From an uncultured Prevotellaceae bacterium (lineage in GTDB: Bacteria > Bacteroidota > Bacteroidia > Bacteroidales > Bacteroidaceae), in contig OMZE01000002.1 in the NCBI GenBank assembly GCA_900315455.1, positions 62,001 to 126,000 of the forward strand: DNA of 64,000 nt. Reading direction: 5' to 3'. Positions 61,661 through 64,000 of this stretch are shown piece after piece. Within the stretch, counting starts at the first letter, position 1; every line of letters starts with the position of its first letter. The notes under the pieces were generated by a model that did not search any database, had not been told where the DNA came from, and saw only the letters and a program-made list of their open reading frames with translations. The position numbers and the translations under genes are program-made.

Positions 61661-64000
61661 CCTTCAGATATAATCACCCTATTTTTGTAATCATAGCAGA
61701 GGTAGGTCGTTGGGCGCAGCCAGTAATTCTGTGTATTGCCGACACGCACCAACTTAATGTGCCTCATATATGTGTCAATTGCAATGTAATTGGCAGCGAG
61801 TGGATTGTCAGCCCTATCCATGAAATATTCGCCACGCTGGTCTCCAGCAAGTTGGGCTGCGATATTGAGGATGTTCGGGTATCTTGCAGGATAGAACATC
61901 ATATCCTTATGTGCGTGTCCGCAAAGCCATGCTGCGAACCTTGCACCCGTGTAATAGGTCTTTCCGCTCACCACTTCGCCATCTGAGGTTTCGGTGTAAA
62001 CATAAGAGCCTTCCTCACCAGTACGCTCATACCATCCCTTGGCATACGGGTTGCCGCTTGGGGATTGTACTGGGAAGAAGTTGTTCTCCATCCAATACTT
62101 GACGATTTCCCCGATATTATTGACAGCCCCTTTCGCCTTGTCGGTTGCAGTCCTATTGCGCATGTTCAGCCTTGCAGCAGCAGTGTATGCTGATTGGCTA
62201 TATGAATGCCAGTGCGTGACAGCATTCGTTTCCTTACTCATTACCCTTCCACCGTTGCTATTTTTATTGCAAGCAAAACGATGTGTTTCGTCATCCCAAG
62301 TCATATTGTCACCGCTGAAGTCATCAAGGGGATAGTGTGATGCAATGACCACCGTGTATCCTTCTGCGACGTTGCCCGAGCCGACAAGCGTTTCATTGAG
62401 TTTTTGTATCAGCCATAATTCCTGAGAGTTTGACGGGCATTCCCAACCTGTATTACTGGGGTCGATTTCCCCCGTAGCATAGTTGGCTATCTTGCCATCA
62501 AAGTGGTGAATGCAGTCTATTCCGATAAGCCTGACACGGGAGTCGTGGTAGTCCTTGTGCCAATAAGTTGCTTTGTAATGTGGCGAGTTGCTGTTGTCAT
62601 ACCCTTCGGGGAACACGCCATGCGACTCATCGTACGGGGCGAAGTAGTTGTCATAGCAGTATTCCCTATCGAGGTCACATGATTGTGCCCCCTCCTCACC
62701 TGACGAGGCATCATGGTTGCCGATGACGAACAACCCCTTGTTGTTGAGAACACTATTCTCCCACCATACGATACCATGCGCCCCTTGTATGGTATTCTGC
62801 ACCACGTCACCAGTATTCAGAACGTCATCAATATATGCCTTGTATTTGGCTATGGCTTCATTCAGCCTTGAGGCAGCGGCATTTGATGTATGAATATCTG
62901 AATAATGCAACAAGCCAAGCAATGGCGGTTGATTATCACGTTGCGGTGATTTCCATTTCGCCTCCTTTATAAGGGAGAAAGTGGACACAGAATCAGAAGA
63001 TGACGAACCGCCTGAGGAGCCCCCACCTCCGGGGGAAAGCAACGTGAATGACACCTCCATTTCGCTTACAGTGCGGAAGGTAATTTTGTAGTTGTCATTT
63101 TCACGGGCAATGAAGTCCACTTGTGATGGCACCGGGATGTTGCTGAAGCCGTAATAATGCCAATACGCTGGTTCAACGACGCCGAGACCGAAGTATGTCA
63201 AGTTGCTCTTGTTGTTGACTATCAGTCTATATTTCGCCCCTGCTTTCAGGTGACCCAAAGAAATGGTCGTGTTTGCAGTATCCACGCCTACGGCAACAAA
63301 ATTCTCCTCTGATGTCTGCCCTACATACATAGCCTCCATTACATCGTCGGGGGACTGGTTGGCGGTGTCTGGACGGAACACCGCCTCGTCATTGATTGCA
63401 AGCATTGCCGTTGATGCGTTAGGCCAGCAGAAGCGCAGATACCTTATGGAAGATTCATTGGGAATTGTATAGTTGTAATACACAGTCTTGTCTGAACTTC
63501 CACGATAACTTGCAAGCGACATCAGGAAACACTTGTTCTCGTCATAGAAATGGATGTGCGATGTGCCTGCCTGATAAGTTCCGTAGTATGAGTGTATGAT
63601 ATCGTTAGGCTTGCATGGAATGAAGTCAGACGTGGAGTATAAATCGTCCGTGGCGGTTAACTGGGCAAGCCCACTTGTCTCCTTGTTGAGAAGTTTCATT
63701 CCGCTTGTTGCCTTGATGTAATTTGCCTTTCCGACAAGGTCATCGACCTCTGCCTTGTAGTCTGCCTTTCTTCGCCTTATGAAAATATGCGTTGGTAATG
63801 CCGACTCGTCCGTTTTGCCACGACGGATGTAGAACCACCTTGTGTTTTCGGGCACAACGTATACAACCTCAGTGCCTTTCGTAATACTATTGAGTGCCGT
63901 GGTTGTGGCATAATGAGCCGTGCTTCCCGTTTCAAAGACTTCTTCGTCGGTCAGGAATTGGATGTTTGCGGCTCTCTCGTCGTTGGCAACTATTCTCAAC
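61657..64000 (-). CDS. Phage tail/receptor-binding protein with metallophosphoesterase domain (5' end beyond window)
   Basis: About 780 residues visible; the frame runs into the right edge, so the N-terminus is missing (the TTG at 63999 is not a credible start). From the edge: an unrecognised N-terminal part, two beta-rich domains (about 100-325), a Gly/Ser linker (about 324-337), then a calcineurin-like metallophosphoesterase with complete motifs: SDIH (367-370), NTGDVV (Asp398), GNHD (427-430), ASHYPLD and CGHAHKD. Modular fibre-like layout and position next to lysis genes indicate a tail protein. The enzyme part may cleave phosphodiesters in a surface glycan; this is inference. Confidence 0.75.
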   Translation of the reverse strand, partial: LRIVANDERAANIQFLTDEEVFETGSTAHYATTTALNSITKGTEVVYVVPENTRWFYIRRGKTDESALPTHIFIRRRKADYKAEVDDLVGKANYIKATSGMKLLNKETSGLAQLTATDDLYSTSDFIPCKPNDIIHSYYGTYQAGTSHIHFYDENKCFLMSLASYRGSSDKTVYYNYTIPNESSIRYLRFCWPNASTAMLAINDEAVFRPDTANQSPDDVMEAMYVGQTSEENFVAVGVDTANTTISLGHLKAGAKYRLIVNNKSNLTYFGLGVVEPAYWHYYGFSNIPVPSQVDFIARENDNYKITFRTVSEMEVSFTLLSPGGGGSSGGSSSSDSVSTFSLIKEAKWKSPQRDNQPPLLGLLHYSDIHTSNAAASRLNEAIAKYKAYIDDVLNTGDVVQNTIQGAHGIVWWENSVLNNKGLFVIGNHDASSGEEGAQSCDLDREYCYDNYFAPYDESHGVFPEGYDNSNSPHYKATYWHKDYHDSRVRLIGIDCIHHFDGKIANYATGEIDPSNTGWECPSNSQELWLIQKLNETLVGSGNVAEGYTVVIASHYPLDDFSGDNMTWDDETHRFACNKNSNGGRVMSKETNAVTHWHSYSQSAYTAAARLNMRNRTATDKAKGAVNNIGEIVKYWMENNFFPVQSPSGNPYAKGWYERTGEEGSYVYTETSDGEVVSGKTYYTGARFAAWLCGHAHKDMMFYPARYPNILNIAAQLAGDQRGEYFMDRADNPLAANYIAIDTYMRHIKLVRVGNTQNYWLRPTTYLCYDYKNRVIISEG

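Noticed and set aside
1..64000. CRISPR arrays, rRNA genes and insertion sequences
   Set aside because: No spacer-repeat series, no rRNA-like sequence and no transposase was seen anywhere in the window. The only regular tandem repeat is the promoter triplet at 37882-38120, which has no unique spacers.

Overview
ORGANISM. The window looks like a Bacteroidales chromosome, most likely Prevotellaceae (Prevotella/Segatella-like). Reasons: many upstream regions carry the Bacteroidota promoter pattern TTTG-N19/20-TAnnTTTG; most chromosomal genes lack a Shine-Dalgarno sequence; and the gene families are typical of the phylum (CarboxypepD_reg/TonB-like barrel, CE15 esterase, CotH, DHHW proteins, LytTR regulator, ECF sigma with a membrane partner). 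Species cannot be fixed from the sequence alone.

LAYOUT. (1) 1-23489, minus strand: a large surface-polysaccharide locus. It has a Wzx-type flippase (cut by the left edge), an EpsG/Wzy-type polymerase, one GT4 glycosyltransferase, and an unusually large set of decoration and phosphodiester genes: two IspD-like cytidylyltransferase + extended-SDR pairs, two LicD phosphotransferases, an IspD-DRE-TIM aldolase fusion followed by a 2-hydroxyacid dehydrogenase, a pyruvyltransferase, a deacetylase, a GNAT and three acyltransferase-3 proteins. At its distal end is an ACP-dependent module (FkbH-like, MaoC-like, SDR, ACP, MBOAT, SGNH) that resembles DltBCD with a different loading enzyme. (2) 24293-32461, plus strand: a divergent operon with a TagD-Gfo/Idh fusion, an SDR, a TagB/F-like glycerophosphotransferase, then an alginate-acetylation-like set (SGNH hydrolase, MBOAT, two tandem DHHW proteins). 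(3) 32537-44000: CotH protein, ExuT-like MFS transporter, AraC regulator, dapA behind a triplicated promoter repeat, small hypotheticals, a decayed gene, a LolA-like protein, an FMN-binding protein, a TraB/GumN protein, a CE15 esterase and a carboxylesterase. (4) 44155-50145: envelope-stress-like group of a membrane LytTR regulator divergent from a LiaF-like protein, an outer-membrane barrel protein, an ECF sigma factor, its likely membrane partner and a small LiaF-N-terminus paralogue. (5) 50408-56899: AlkZ-like and AlkD-like DNA repair proteins around sstT, an SH3 protein, an SSS symporter and an OprP-like porin. (6) 57313-64000: tRNA-Pro(GGG) with a tyrosine recombinase immediately downstream, then leftward prophage late genes: tail protein with a metallophosphoesterase domain (cut by the right edge), C10 cysteine protease with dockerin-like repeats, a mini-ORF, holin, DUF5675 putative endolysin and a candidate unimolecular spanin.

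HOW IT WORKS TOGETHER (inference). Regions 1 and 2 together look able to make several CDP-activated alditol or hydroxyacid phosphates and attach them by LicD/TagF-type transferases, giving a teichoic-acid-like, heavily acylated polysaccharide in a Gram-negative bacterium. The prophage tail protein carries a phosphoesterase domain that could act on such a phosphodiester-rich surface.
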